This document shows, piece after piece, positions 1 through 10,189 of a stretch of 64,000 nucleotides of DNA. The first letter of the stretch is position 1. Each line of letters starts with the position of its first letter. Source of the stretch: Streptomyces massasporeus (GTDB taxonomy: Bacteria > Actinomycetota > Actinomycetes > Streptomycetales > Streptomycetaceae). Made by a program: the position numbers and the translations under genes. The stretch covers positions 62,001 through 126,000 of the forward strand of contig NZ_BMSE01000006.1 of NCBI RefSeq assembly GCF_014648995.1, read 5' to 3'. The notes under the pieces were generated by a model. The model had not been told where the DNA came from. It saw nothing but the letters and a program-made list of their open reading frames with translations, and ran no database searches.

Positions 1-1
1 C

Positions 2-400
2 GACTGCACGGTCGGCGGGGCGACGGCGGCCGTGCTGCCCGCGGCGGTGCAGTCCGCCCTGGGGTGGGTGATGCGGGAGGCCGCGACGAACGTCCTGCGG
101 CACGGGGACGCGCGGCGATGTGCGGTGCGATTGCAGGTGCTGGAGGGGCGGGTGGTGTTGTCCGTGGAGAACGACGGGGTGAGCGAGGCGGGGACCGAGT
201 CCGGGAAGGGACCGTCCGGCTCGGGGCTCGCCGGGCTGCGGGAACGGCTGGCGGAGATCGACGGGACCCTCGAGGCCGGGCCCGCGGGACAAGGACTGTT
301 CCGGCTGACGGCGGAGATTCCGCTGCCGTCACAGCCCGGCCCCGCCGGCGCCGTCCCGGCCGCCGTCGCCGCGCTTTCTGTGAGTGAGGTCACGCCGTGA
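2..400 (+). CDS. Sensor histidine kinase, C-terminal part (5' end outside window)
   Basis: The reading frame is open from the window edge, so this is the 3' part of a larger gene. It encodes the ATPase half of a HisKA_3/NarL-type sensor kinase: an N-box (REAATNVLRHG, near residue 35 of the visible part) and a G-box (GSGLAGLRERL). The stop overlaps the next start by 4 bp (GTGA), so the kinase and the following response regulator are translationally coupled and form a two-component pair. The sensed signal lies in the missing N-terminus. The first in-frame start inside the window (32) is internal to the protein and should not be taken as the gene start. Confidence 0.85.
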   Translation, partial: DCTVGGATAAVLPAAVQSALGWVMREAATNVLRHGDARRCAVRLQVLEGRVVLSVENDGVSEAGTESGKGPSGSGLAGLRERLAEIDGTLEAGPAGQGLFRLTAEIPLPSQPGPAGAVPAAVAALSVSEVTP

Positions 401-1017
401 CGGCCGTGGAACCCGTGCGGCTGCTGCTCGCCGACGACGAGCACCTCATCCGGGGGGCGCTCGCCGCGCTGCTGTCGCTGGAGGACGACCTCGTCGTCGT
501 CGCCGAGGCGGCCACCGGGCCCGAGGCGCTGGCGATGGCCCGGGCGCACCAACCCGATGTCGCCGTGCTGGATCTCCAGATGCCCGGAGCCGACGGTGTG
601 AAGGTCGCCACATCCCTGCGGACCGAACTGCCCGGCTGCAAGGTGCTCATCGTGACCAGCCACGGACGGCCCGGGCATCTGAAGCGGGCTCTGGCGGCCG
701 GGGTGCGCGGGTTCGTGCCGAAGACCGTGAGCGCACAGCGGCTCGCGGAGCTCATCCGGACGGTGTACGCCGGGAACCGTTACGTCGACCCGGAGTTGGC
801 CGCCGACGCGATCGCCGCCGGGGACTCGCCGCTGACGGCGCGGGAGGCCGAGGTCCTGGAACTCGCCGCCGACGGTGCGCCCGTCGCGGAGATCGCCGAG
901 CGGGCCGCGCTGTCGCAGGGGACCGTGCGGAACTATCTGTCGTCGGCCGTCTCGAAGCTCGGTGCGGAGAACCGGCATGCGGCGGTACGGCTCGCGCGGG
1001 AGCGAGGTTGGGTATAG
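397..1017 (+). CDS. NarL/LuxR-family response regulator
   Basis: 206 aa with GTG start. It has an N-terminal receiver domain with acidic residues D13/D14, probable phosphoacceptor D59 (AVLDLQMPG) and K109, and a C-terminal LuxR-type helix-turn-helix (about residues 135-200, LTAREAEVLELAADG). It acts as the DNA-binding partner of the upstream kinase, to which it is coupled by a 4-bp overlap. The stop codon TAG lies inside a TATAGT hexamer that looks like the -10 box of the downstream tRNA gene. Targets cannot be deduced from the sequence. Confidence 0.93.
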   Translation: MTAVEPVRLLLADDEHLIRGALAALLSLEDDLVVVAEAATGPEALAMARAHQPDVAVLDLQMPGADGVKVATSLRTELPGCKVLIVTSHGRPGHLKRALAAGVRGFVPKTVSAQRLAELIRTVYAGNRYVDPELAADAIAAGDSPLTAREAEVLELAADGAPVAEIAERAALSQGTVRNYLSSAVSKLGAENRHAAVRLARERGWV

Positions 1018-1018
1018 T
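1013..1018 (+). promoter_or_regulatory. Possible -10 box of the tRNA-Gly gene
   Basis: TATAGT lies 22 bp before the mature tRNA 5' end and overlaps the response-regulator stop codon. No good -35 hexamer is visible, so this is only a suggestion. Confidence 0.35.
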
Positions 1019-1039
1019 GGTTCTCGCGCCACGGCGCAT

Positions 1040-1115
1040 GCGAACGTAGCTCAGTTGGTAGAGCGCAACCTTGCCAAGGTTGAGGTCGCGAGTTCGAACC
1101 TCGTCGTTCGCTCCA
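1040..1115 (+). tRNA. tRNA-Gly(GCC)
   Basis: A complete cloverleaf can be drawn by eye. The acceptor GCGAACG (1040-1046) pairs with CGTTCGC (1105-1111), the D-arm is GCTCAGTTGGTAGAGC, the anticodon stem CAACC/GGTTG encloses loop TTGCCAA (anticodon GCC), and the T-arm carries GTTCGAAC. The discriminator is T1112 and the CCA end is encoded at 1113-1115. A strong hairpin follows immediately. Confidence 0.96.
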
Positions 1116-1117
1116 TC

Positions 1118-1152
1118 GAAGAAGCCCCCCGGTTCCGCCGGGGGGCTTCTTC
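1118..1152. terminator. Bidirectional terminator between tRNA-Gly and purC
   Basis: A perfect 15-bp stem (1118-1132 with 1138-1152) has a 5-nt loop, is GC-rich at the tip and is flanked by A/T-richer ends. It lies between the tRNA on the plus strand and the purC stop on the minus strand, and would serve both. Confidence 0.85.
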
Positions 1153-1157
1153 GTGTC

Positions 1158-2057
1158 CTACGACCAGCTCGTGCCGGTCAGGCGCTCGTACGCCTCCACG
1201 TACTTGGCGCGGGTGGCGTCGACGACCTGCTGGGGCAGGGCCGGCGGGGGCTGCTCGCTCTTGCGGTCCCAGCCGGACTCCGCCGAGGTCAGCCAGTCCC
1301 GGACGAACTGCTTGTCGTACGAGGGCTGCGCACGGCCCGGCTGCCACTGGTCGGCCGGCCAGAAGCGGGAGGAGTCCGCGGTGAGGACCTCGTCGGCGAG
1401 GACCAGGTCGTCGCCGTCGAAGCCGAACTCGAACTTCGTGTCGGCGAGGATGATGCCCCGCTCCCGGGCGATGTCCCGGCCCCGGGAGTAGACGGCGAGG
1501 GTCGCCTGGCGCAGTCGGGCCGCGGTGTCCGCGCCGACCTGGCGGGCGACCTCCTCGTAGGAGACGTTCTCGTCGTGCTCGCCGACGGCGGCCTTGGTGG
1601 CCGGGGTGAAGATCGGGGCGGGCAGTTCACTGCCGTCGGTGAGGCCCTCCGGCAGGGCGAGACCGCAGACCGTGCGGGTCTCGTTGTACTCGGCGAGGCC
1701 CGAGCCGGTGAGGTAGCCGCGGGCCACGCACTCGACCGGGACCATCTGCAAGGACTTGCAGATCAGCGTGCGGCCCGCCCAGTCGGCGGGGGCGCCGTCG
1801 GGCAGTTCCGTGCTCAGCACGTGGTTCGGGACCAGGTCGGCGAGCCGCTCGAACCACCACAGGGACAGCTGCGTGAGGATCCGGCCCTTGTCGGGGATCT
1901 CGGTCGGCAGCACCCAGTCGTAGGCCGACATGCGGTCGCTGGCGACCATCACGAGGTCGCCCGCCTCGTTCCGGTACAGCTCGCGCACCTTGCCGGTGTG
2001 CAGATGTACCAGGCCCGGAACCTGGATCGGCTCGGGCTTTTCGACGAATCCGGACAC
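1158..2057 (-). CDS. purC: Phosphoribosylaminoimidazole-succinocarboxamide synthase (SAICAR synthetase)
   Basis: 299 aa, the normal length for the actinobacterial enzyme. It joins aspartate to CAIR using ATP in de novo purine synthesis. Family features are visible from the N-terminus: LVHLHTGKVRELY (nucleotide-binding strand), MVASDRMSAYD, ECVARGYLTGSG and the ADTKFEFG segment. The GTG start is supported by GGGGAGG 5 nt upstream. purD lies on the same strand a few genes upstream, consistent with a dispersed purine locus. I know of no reason to doubt it is active. Confidence 0.97.
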   Translation of the reverse strand: MSGFVEKPEPIQVPGLVHLHTGKVRELYRNEAGDLVMVASDRMSAYDWVLPTEIPDKGRILTQLSLWWFERLADLVPNHVLSTELPDGAPADWAGRTLICKSLQMVPVECVARGYLTGSGLAEYNETRTVCGLALPEGLTDGSELPAPIFTPATKAAVGEHDENVSYEEVARQVGADTAARLRQATLAVYSRGRDIARERGIILADTKFEFGFDGDDLVLADEVLTADSSRFWPADQWQPGRAQPSYDKQFVRDWLTSAESGWDRKSEQPPPALPQQVVDATRAKYVEAYERLTGTSWS

Positions 2058-2126
2058 GGTGCCTCCCCGTGGTTCTGTCCAAGTGGCTCGATTCTCCCGT
2101 ATCCGAGCCTGATCACGGACAGTGGG

Positions 2127-3602
2127 TCAGTCGCGTTTGCAGATGCGGTCCAGGAGATTGGCCGTGGCCCGCTGGACACGGCTGTCGACGTGGCCGGGGC
2201 GGTCCAGGGCCGGGGACCAGGCGAACGTTCCGGATGCGAAGACCCAGGCGCCGGACGGAGCGCGGTACAAGGACGTCTCCTGGTGGCGCGCGACGCCCTC
2301 CTTGTCGGTGTACGGGGAGTGGGCGAGCAGCATGCGCTCCTCGTGCTCGGGCAGCGGGGTGCGCGGGAAGTAGCGGTCGGCCTCGCCCGCCACCAGGTTC
2401 TCGACTTCGTCACCCTCGTGCGCCCCGGTCGCCTCCCACAGCCAGTGCCCGGCGTTGCGCACGATCAGCGGGTGCGGCTCGGGGACGGGCCCGGCGTACT
2501 GGATGCCCATGAGCTGCTGCTCCGCCCGGTCGATCTCCCGCCACAGCACCGGCTTGCCCGGGCCCCGGCGCTTGCGGCAGGTCAGCAGCCGGTCGGGCAC
2601 GCCGGACGGGGAGGGGCCCAGCTCCACCTGCCAGTACATGGAGTTGGCGGAGAGGAAGACCAGCGAGGTGCCGGCGTCACGGCCGCGCTCCACGGTGGCG
2701 CGCATGGCGGCCGACCAGTACTCGTCGTGGCCCGGGAAGACCAGGCCGCGGTAGTGCGTGGGGTCGACGCGGCCCGCGTGCAGGTCGCTGGCGTCGGCGT
2801 AGGCGACGTCGTAGCCGTAGCGCTCGGCCCAGCGGATGAAGTCGTAGGCGTGGCCGACGTGCAGGGGCAGGCCCGCGCCCGCGTACGGACGGTCGAAGGA
2901 GACCGTGGTGGCCGCCTCCGACTCGCCCAGCAGCCGGCCCTTCTCGTCCCAGGCGTGGTAGAGGCTGGCGCCGGTGCGGCCGTCCTCCGGGTAGAGGTTG
3001 TACGCCTGCCAGGTGACGTCGGGCAGCACGAGCAGCAGGTCGGCGGGCTGGTCGTGGCGGACGGTGAAGGGGACGTGGGAGCGGTAGCCGTCGGCGGTGG
3101 TGAGGACGGCGACGTACGCGCCGATGTTCCAGTACGAGGGGACCTGGAGGCGCCAGGACAGCCACCAGTGGTGGCAGGAGACCGTACGGTCCGCGGCGAG
3201 CGGCGCGGGCTGGACGATGCCGGACAGCCGCGGGCTGGTGGTGATCTTCGCGGCGCCGTCACCGCCGTAGTGGCCGATGCGGTAGATGTCGACGGCGAAC
3301 TGCTGCGGCGGGTCGACGGTGATGTGGAAGTCGATGGCCTCGCCGGGCGCGACCGCACCGGTGGAGGTGAAGCCCTTGATCTGGCGGTTGACGTCGTCGG
3401 CCGCGCGGGGGCCGCTCGCACGGCTGCCCTTCTTCGACGGGTGGGGCGCGTCCTGGTCCACGTACCAGGGGACGACCTGGCCCGAGTCGTCGAAGTACGT
3501 CACGTTGCCCCGCAGCCACGGAACGGGGCCCTGCCCGAAGGGATCCGTCACGGCGTGCGCCAGCGCTCCCGACTCCCAGCGGCGGATCTGCTCCGAGCCC
3601 AT
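2127..3602 (-). CDS. N,N-dimethylformamidase beta-subunit-like protein, function unknown
   Basis: 491 aa, ATG start preceded by GGGGAGGGG. The sequence has the look of the large-subunit C-terminal domain of N,N-dimethylformamidase found as a stand-alone protein in Streptomyces: a beta-rich N-terminal half (DFHITVDPPQQFAVDIYRIG), then a glutamine-amidotransferase-like fold with GLVFPGHDEYWS and an ANSMYWQVE segment. No signal peptide is seen. Amidase activity is not established for these orphan proteins. The 250 bp upstream (3603-3852) holds a GTGCG-rich low-complexity run and no credible gene. Confidence 0.75.
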   Translation of the reverse strand: MGSEQIRRWESGALAHAVTDPFGQGPVPWLRGNVTYFDDSGQVVPWYVDQDAPHPSKKGSRASGPRAADDVNRQIKGFTSTGAVAPGEAIDFHITVDPPQQFAVDIYRIGHYGGDGAAKITTSPRLSGIVQPAPLAADRTVSCHHWWLSWRLQVPSYWNIGAYVAVLTTADGYRSHVPFTVRHDQPADLLLVLPDVTWQAYNLYPEDGRTGASLYHAWDEKGRLLGESEAATTVSFDRPYAGAGLPLHVGHAYDFIRWAERYGYDVAYADASDLHAGRVDPTHYRGLVFPGHDEYWSAAMRATVERGRDAGTSLVFLSANSMYWQVELGPSPSGVPDRLLTCRKRRGPGKPVLWREIDRAEQQLMGIQYAGPVPEPHPLIVRNAGHWLWEATGAHEGDEVENLVAGEADRYFPRTPLPEHEERMLLAHSPYTDKEGVARHQETSLYRAPSGAWVFASGTFAWSPALDRPGHVDSRVQRATANLLDRICKRD

Positions 3603-3852
3603 GGTTGCTTCCCCTCCCCTGTGCCCCCGTGGTGGTGCCTGCCCGTGCGGTGCGTGCGGTGCGTGTGGTGTGTGCGGTGCTCTGCGATGCGTGCGGCGTT
3701 ACGCGGTCCGTGCGACGCGGTGTGCCTATGTGCTTGTCGTATGTCGCAAGCCCTTGCCATGCACGCGAACGGTCCAAGCACATCACATAACGCGCGCACT
3801 TCGTCACTGTTCGTTTTGAATTGGCCAGAACCGGAAGCTCGCGCTCCGGTGT

Positions 3853-5694
3853 TCAGCCGAGACGGACCGGCTTCTCCGGGCGTATGCCGAGCTGGGACAG
3901 CCAGACCCGCAGGGGCGTTGCGTCGCCGTCCTCGATGAGGGTGAGGACCTTGGGCGCCAGGTCGGCCGTGCGCTCACCGTCGATCAGGAGGGTGGGGCCG
4001 TCCAGCCAGTCGAGGCCCGGGGTCGCACCGGCGGTGTCCATCGCGGCGCAGCAGACCATCGCGGTGAGGTGGTCGGCGAGCAGCTCCCTGGCCGTGCGCG
4101 GGAGCTGGAGGGGGAAGAGGGGGAGGGCCCGGTCGTCCCAGAGGGCCGCGGGGTCGGGGGTCGGGGACGGGGAGGCGGGGGAGGGGGCCGCGGGGGAGGG
4201 GGCGGCCTCCTCGCGGGCCAGTTCGGCGCTGAGGCGGGCGGCGAGGGTGGCGCTGGGGACCGTCGTACCGGCGAGGTCCTCGTCGTCGAGGGGGTCCGGT
4301 CTGCCGGGGGGCGGACCGGCGGCTTCGGACGGCGCGGTGTCCGGCCCGGGGCCGGTGGAGCCCGCTGCGGGACCGGTCGCTCCGGTGTTCCCGGCCGTCC
4401 ACGCCGGGCTCGTGTCCGTGAGGTGGTCGAGGACGCGGGACAGGGTCGGGGCGGCGGTCGCGGGAGCCGTGGGGCCGGTGGCGGGGCGGACGCCCATCGC
4501 GTCCAGGACGCGGTGCAGGCGAGCCGCGTCGAGGCGCCACTTGCGGTCCACGACCTCGTCCGGGTACGCGCTCCAGTCCACCGGCGACCAGTCGGGGCCG
4601 GGCCCGGCGGGGCCGCCGTGGAACAGGCGCGCGGCGAGGAGGGAGGCGGCCTCGTCGACCGTGCCCGGCTCCTCCAGAAGATCGCAGGCGGGCCGCTCGC
4701 CGAGCCGGGACGCGAATCCCTCGGCCAGGCGGTCGCGCCGGGACAGCTCCGTGAGCGCCGCGACCACACCGGCGTCCAGCCGGGACGGCCAGCGGCCCAT
4801 CCGCCAGGCGGGCAGTGCGACCCGGGTCAGCAGCCGGTCCCAGCCCGCGTACGCCAGGCCCACCTGCTCCTGGGCGACGATCCGCAGCCCGTAATCCACA
4901 GCCTGTGCACGCTCCGCCGCCGCGGCCGCCACGCCCCGCTCCAGCTCGGCGGCATGGACCCGGCAGCTGCGCAGCAGCAGCCGGGCGACCCACCCGACCC
5001 CGGCGAGCACCGCCCGCGACACCGGGTCGCGCCGGGGCTCCGAGGCCACGGCCACCGCGGCGTCCAGGCCCCGGACGAAACGGCGGGCCGCGGCTATGTC
5101 CGGGTGGGCCGAGGGGCCCGTACCGGCGATGACCGGGGCGAGGACCGCGCGCAGCTCGCCGACCCGCATCCACCACAGGAACGGGGAGCCGATGACCAGG
5201 ACGGGTGCCACGGGATGCCGGCGGTGCGCCTGCTTGCCCGCTCCCGCGATGTCGCGGTGCTCCTCGGCCGGGGGCGGTGCGTGGGCCGGGTGGGTGCGGT
5301 CCTCCAGCCAGCTGTCGCAGTCCGGGGTGAGCGCTATCGCGGAGGGCGCGGGGACGTCGAGGCGGTCGGCGAGGTCGCGGACCATCCGGTACAGGTCGGG
5401 GGCCGCCTCCTCGGTGACCGGGACGGTCGGGCTCATGGCGGGCCGGGCCCGGGCGACGACCAGGGCGATCCCTGCGGCGGCCAGCAGCACGAGGACCGCG
5501 AACGGCGTCAGCACCCAGCGGGCCGCGTCCCAGACGGGGCCCTCGAGCCGGTCGCCGACCGTACCCGCGAGCAGGATCACGGCGACGGCGGCCGGCAGCA
5601 GGGCGACGGCCAGGGCACGGCTGCGGATGCGCAGCACGGCCAGTGCCCGTGCTCGCGCGGCCTGCGCGCCTGCCTCCACACCCATTCCGGTCAC
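3853..5694 (-). CDS. M48-like membrane protein lacking the zinc-binding motif
   Basis: About 613 aa from the GTG at 5694 (start uncertain; GTG/ATG alternatives lie nearby). Two hydrophobic segments (about residues 22-48 and 58-84) are followed by a region that aligns by eye with HtpX/M48 peptidases: VTEEAAPDLYRMVRDLADRL, then LVIGSPFLWWMRVGELRAVL. At the point where the family has the HExxH zinc helix this protein reads APVIAGTG, so the metal ligands are gone. The C-terminal half is a long Ala/Pro/Gly-rich region. Probably a catalytically dead relative with a structural or regulatory role; the assignment to M48 is my inference. Confidence 0.6.
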   Translation of the reverse strand: MTGMGVEAGAQAARARALAVLRIRSRALAVALLPAAVAVILLAGTVGDRLEGPVWDAARWVLTPFAVLVLLAAAGIALVVARARPAMSPTVPVTEEAAPDLYRMVRDLADRLDVPAPSAIALTPDCDSWLEDRTHPAHAPPPAEEHRDIAGAGKQAHRRHPVAPVLVIGSPFLWWMRVGELRAVLAPVIAGTGPSAHPDIAAARRFVRGLDAAVAVASEPRRDPVSRAVLAGVGWVARLLLRSCRVHAAELERGVAAAAAERAQAVDYGLRIVAQEQVGLAYAGWDRLLTRVALPAWRMGRWPSRLDAGVVAALTELSRRDRLAEGFASRLGERPACDLLEEPGTVDEAASLLAARLFHGGPAGPGPDWSPVDWSAYPDEVVDRKWRLDAARLHRVLDAMGVRPATGPTAPATAAPTLSRVLDHLTDTSPAWTAGNTGATGPAAGSTGPGPDTAPSEAAGPPPGRPDPLDDEDLAGTTVPSATLAARLSAELAREEAAPSPAAPSPASPSPTPDPAALWDDRALPLFPLQLPRTARELLADHLTAMVCCAAMDTAGATPGLDWLDGPTLLIDGERTADLAPKVLTLIEDGDATPLRVWLSQLGIRPEKPVRLG

Positions 5695-5950
5695 GACCGA
5701 CCTCACCCCCTCCCCGTAGACCCGACGCTGCCCTTGCTCACTCCCCCACTGTGGCACCCGTCACTGACATCGCAATGCCGGTGGGCCAAGTGCCGGAACG
5801 CTTGCGCCGCACCCTAGTTGGGGCTCCGCCCCCCGTCAGCCGGATAGGGCATCGGTCACTCGATGGAATGGCTTTGGGGAGAGGTGGATGACGGAAAACG
5901 TGCGTCGGGCTCCCGCCTCTCGCATACGGCCCTCGCCCCTTCGCGTAGAA

Positions 5951-5984
5951 CAGGCCCCGGATCCTGAGACGGATCCGGGGCCTG
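5951..5984. terminator. Terminator downstream of purD
   Basis: A perfect 14-bp inverted repeat (5951-5964 with 5971-5984) with loop TGAGAC lies 59 bp beyond the purD stop. The rest of the 348-bp stretch 5695-6042 contains no convincing gene. Confidence 0.85.
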
Positions 5985-6042
5985 GGGGGTTCATCGGCGG
6001 CGGGGTGGTTTCCCCGCCCCGGCCGCGACGAGAGAGCGGCCT

Positions 6043-7293
<1,251 letters not shown>

Positions 7294-7385
7294 GGGGTCA
7301 GCCTAACGGGAGACTCCGGGTTCCCTTTGTGCGGGCTTCCGAAGGGAGGGGGGATCTTGAGCTGGATGTTCCTCCAAGGCGGGCC

Positions 7386-7465
7386 CGTGTTCCTCGGGGT
7401 GCGTGTTCCTCGGGGTGCGTGTTCCTCGGGCCGCGTGTTCCTCGAGCCGCGTGTTCCTCGGGCCG
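7386..7465. repeat. Five perfect-length tandem copies of a 16-bp unit
   Basis: Unit CGTGTTCCTCGGGGTG occurs five times head to tail without indels. Copies 3-5 carry two to three substitutions (GGGCCG or GAGCCG ends). The array sits between the dnaX stop (7482) and purD start (7293), so it would lie in the purD leader or in the dnaX-purD read-through RNA. Confidence 0.9.
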
Positions 7466-7481
7466 CGCAGGCGAGACCCGG

Positions 7482-9950
7482 CTATTCGTTCGTGAACTCC
7501 TCGACCACCGTCGCCCCCAGCTCCCGGACGATCAGCTCCTGGCCGGAGAGGGCCGACTCGTCGAGGTCGGGGTCGTCGTCCTCGGGGATGTCCTCCTCGA
7601 CCGAGACGTGGCGCGGCGGTGGGGCGGAGGGCTGGGGGACGGATGCGGTCGGTGCCGGGGCCGGGGTGGAGGCCGGGGCGGGGCTGCTCGACTGCTGGGC
7701 GGGGGTGGCCGGGGGTGCCGACTGGGGCGGGGCGGGGCGCTGGGCCGTGGCCGTACCGCCGCCCGCGCCGTATCCGCCGCCACCGCCGGGGTTGTAGCCG
7801 CCACCGCCGCCTCCGAACCCGGAGGGGCCGCCCGGCGCCGGGGGTGCGGAGCCGCCCGAGGGGTCGACGATCGCCTCGATCTTCCACTGCACGTTGAACT
7901 GCTCGCCAAGCGCCTGCCGCAGCACGTCCTCGCTGCCGCTGCTCAGGAAGTTGTCCCGCGCGCCCGCGTTCACGAAGCCGAGCTGGAGGGTCGTGCCGTC
8001 GAAGCCGGCCACCTGGGCGTTCTGGCTGAGCAGGATCCAGGTGAAGCGGCGGCGGTTCTTGACCGCCTCCAGGATGTTCGGCCAGAGCATGCGGGGGTCA
8101 AGGCCACCGCCGCCGCCCGAGGCAGTGGGGGCGGGGGCCGGGGCGGCCGGAGCCGGGGACTGGGCCGTCGGTGGAGTGCTGGGGGCGGGGGTGCTCGTCG
8201 GCGGGGTGTTCGCCGGTGAGGTGTTCGAGGCCGACGCGCCCGGGGTGGCCGTGGGCCAGCCGCCGGGGCGACGGCCACCGCTGCCGGCGGAGGCGGCGGT
8301 GGGCCAGGCGCCAGGGGCGGAGGCGGCCGGGGCGGACTGGGGCTGGCCGCCCGGGGCCGGGGGGGAGGCAGCCGGGGCCTCGGTGGGGGCGCCGGGACCT
8401 CCTGGGGCACCAGGTCCGGCCTGGGAGCCGGGGGCAGGGGCATGAGCCGGGGGCGCGGCCGGTGTCGTCGGCGTCGCACCCTGGCCCGGTGCGGGCTGCG
8501 GCGCACCCTGGCCCGTCGCCGGAGGGGCCGAGTCGGCCGCGGCCGGAGCAGGGCCGACGCCACCGGGGCCGGGCGCGGCACCGCCGTCGCCCGGTGCTCC
8601 TGCGTTGCCCGGTGCTCCTGATCCTCCTGCCCCGGACGAACGGACGGCAGCGCGGGCCGCGGCCGGACCGCCGCCCGGTGGCACCGCACCGCCGCCGCCC
8701 GCCTGGACGGGAGCGGCAGCCGCTCCCCCATGGCCTTCCGGCCCGGGTACGTATCCCGCGGCGGGCATGCCGACGGGACCCGCGGAGTAGTTCACGCCGC
8801 GCTCGATCCGGTCGAGGCGCGCCATGACGGACCGCTCGTCGCCGTAGGCCGCGGGGAGCAGCACGCGGGCGCAGATCAGCTCGAGCTGGAGACGGGGCGA
8901 GTGGGCGCCGCGCATCTCGGTCAGGCCCTCGTTGACGAGGTCGGCGGCGCGGCCCAGCTCGGCGGGGCCGAAGGTGCCGGCCTGGGCCTGCATGCGCTCG
9001 ATCACATCGGCGGGGGCGTCGATGAGCCCCTTCTCGGCCGCGTCCGGGACGGCGGCGAGGATCACCAGGTCGCGCAGCCGCTCCAGGAGGTCGGCGACGA
9101 AACGCCGGGGGTCGTTCCCGCCCTCGATCACGCGGTCGACGACCTCGAAGGCCGCGGCTCCGTCGCCGGTGGCGAAGGCCTCGACGACGGAGTCGAGCAG
9201 GGAGCCGTCGGTGTACCCGAGCAGGGCGGTGGCCATGGCGTATGTCACACCGTTGGCCGCGGCGCCGGCCAGGAGCTGGTCCATGACGGACATGGAGTCA
9301 CGCACGGACCCGCCGCCGGCGCGCACGACGAGCGGGAGCACGCCCTCCGCGACGGGGATGGTCTCCTTCTGGCAGACCTGCCCGAGGTACTCCCGGAGGG
9401 TGCCGGGGGGCACGAGCCGGAAGGGGTAGTGGTGGGTCCGGGACCGGATCGTCCCGATGACCTTCTCGGGCTCGGTGGTCGCGAAGATGAACTTGAGATG
9501 CTCCGGCGGCTCCTCGACGACCTTCAGCAGCGCGTTGAAGCCGGCCGACGTGACCATGTGGGCCTCGTCGATGATGTAGATCTTGTACCGGCTGCGGGCG
9601 GGCCCGAAGAAGGCCTTCTCGCGCAGGTCACGGGCGTCGTCCACGCCTCCGTGCGAAGCGGCGTCGATCTCGATGACGTCGATGGAACCGGGGCCGTTGC
9701 GTGCGAGGTCCTGGCAGGACTGGCACTCCCCGCAGGGTGTCGGCGTGGGCCCCTGCTCGCAGTTCAGGCAGCGCGCGAGGATGCGGGCGCTGGTCGTCTT
9801 GCCGCAGCCGCGCGGCCCGCTGAACAGGTACGCGTGGTTGACCCGGTTGTTCCGCAGCGCCTGCTGCAGCGGGTCGGTGACATGCTCCTGCCCGATGACC
9901 TCGGCGAAGGTCTCCGGGCGGTAGCGGCGGTACAGAGCGAGAGACGACAC
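7482..9950 (-). CDS. dnaX: DNA polymerase III subunit gamma/tau
   Basis: 822 aa from the GTG at 9950, chosen because the family begins SSLALYRRYRPETFAEVIGQ; the upstream in-frame extension to 10037 would run into the SRP RNA. The clamp-loader AAA+ module occupies about residues 1-365: Walker A FSGPRGCGKTTSA, a four-cysteine zinc module (CLNCEQGPTPTPCGECQSC), DEAH and the sensor-1 region. A roughly 250-residue Pro/Ala/Gly-rich linker leads to the tau C-terminal domain (DPRMLWPNILEAVKNRRRFTW), which binds the polymerase alpha subunit, and an acidic tail. No slippery site for a gamma frameshift product was obvious. Confidence 0.96.
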   Translation of the reverse strand: MSSLALYRRYRPETFAEVIGQEHVTDPLQQALRNNRVNHAYLFSGPRGCGKTTSARILARCLNCEQGPTPTPCGECQSCQDLARNGPGSIDVIEIDAASHGGVDDARDLREKAFFGPARSRYKIYIIDEAHMVTSAGFNALLKVVEEPPEHLKFIFATTEPEKVIGTIRSRTHHYPFRLVPPGTLREYLGQVCQKETIPVAEGVLPLVVRAGGGSVRDSMSVMDQLLAGAAANGVTYAMATALLGYTDGSLLDSVVEAFATGDGAAAFEVVDRVIEGGNDPRRFVADLLERLRDLVILAAVPDAAEKGLIDAPADVIERMQAQAGTFGPAELGRAADLVNEGLTEMRGAHSPRLQLELICARVLLPAAYGDERSVMARLDRIERGVNYSAGPVGMPAAGYVPGPEGHGGAAAAPVQAGGGGAVPPGGGPAAARAAVRSSGAGGSGAPGNAGAPGDGGAAPGPGGVGPAPAAADSAPPATGQGAPQPAPGQGATPTTPAAPPAHAPAPGSQAGPGAPGGPGAPTEAPAASPPAPGGQPQSAPAASAPGAWPTAASAGSGGRRPGGWPTATPGASASNTSPANTPPTSTPAPSTPPTAQSPAPAAPAPAPTASGGGGGLDPRMLWPNILEAVKNRRRFTWILLSQNAQVAGFDGTTLQLGFVNAGARDNFLSSGSEDVLRQALGEQFNVQWKIEAIVDPSGGSAPPAPGGPSGFGGGGGGYNPGGGGGYGAGGGTATAQRPAPPQSAPPATPAQQSSSPAPASTPAPAPTASVPQPSAPPPRHVSVEEDIPEDDDPDLDESALSGQELIVRELGATVVEEFTNE

Positions 9951-10025
9951 GCATACGAGGTTATAGGCGCCCAGTGACATCGGGCCCGGCCCGGGCCCGG
10001 CCGGCAGATCCCGCCCCGGAACGCA

Positions 10026-10118
10026 GACGCCCCCCACGCACCCGCCAGAGCCAACCTACCCTTGCTGCCTTCCGGCCCTGGGGGAGTTCAGTCAGATAAC
10101 GCCGCGTGAGGGGCTGCG
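10026..10118 (-). ncRNA. ffs: Signal recognition particle RNA, small bacterial type
   Basis: The minus strand carries the diagnostic SRP domain IV apical sequence GGCCGGAAGGCAGCAAGGG (10058-10076 region). The ends pair as a long stem: 10029-10039 (GCCCCCCACGC on plus) against 10104-10114 (GCGTGAGGGGC). Placement immediately upstream of dnaX is the usual Streptomyces arrangement. The RNA binds Ffh for co-translational membrane targeting. Exact ends are estimated from the outer stem, to within about 5-8 nt. Confidence 0.9.
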
Positions 10119-10189
10119 CCAAGGCTACCTGATGTCGGAGGCGGGAACGAGTTCGCGAGCACTCCTCAACGTCTTGTATTGTTTGCGGC

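Noticed and set aside
1071..3938. 955-aa plus-strand open frame
   Set aside because: Runs antisense to purC and the dimethylformamidase-like gene; Arg/Gly/Ala/Val composition and lack of a ribosome binding site are typical shadows in high-GC DNA.
9951..10037. 29-residue N-terminal extension of DnaX
   Set aside because: Would overlap the SRP RNA and has no conserved residues; the GTG at 9950 gives the standard family start.
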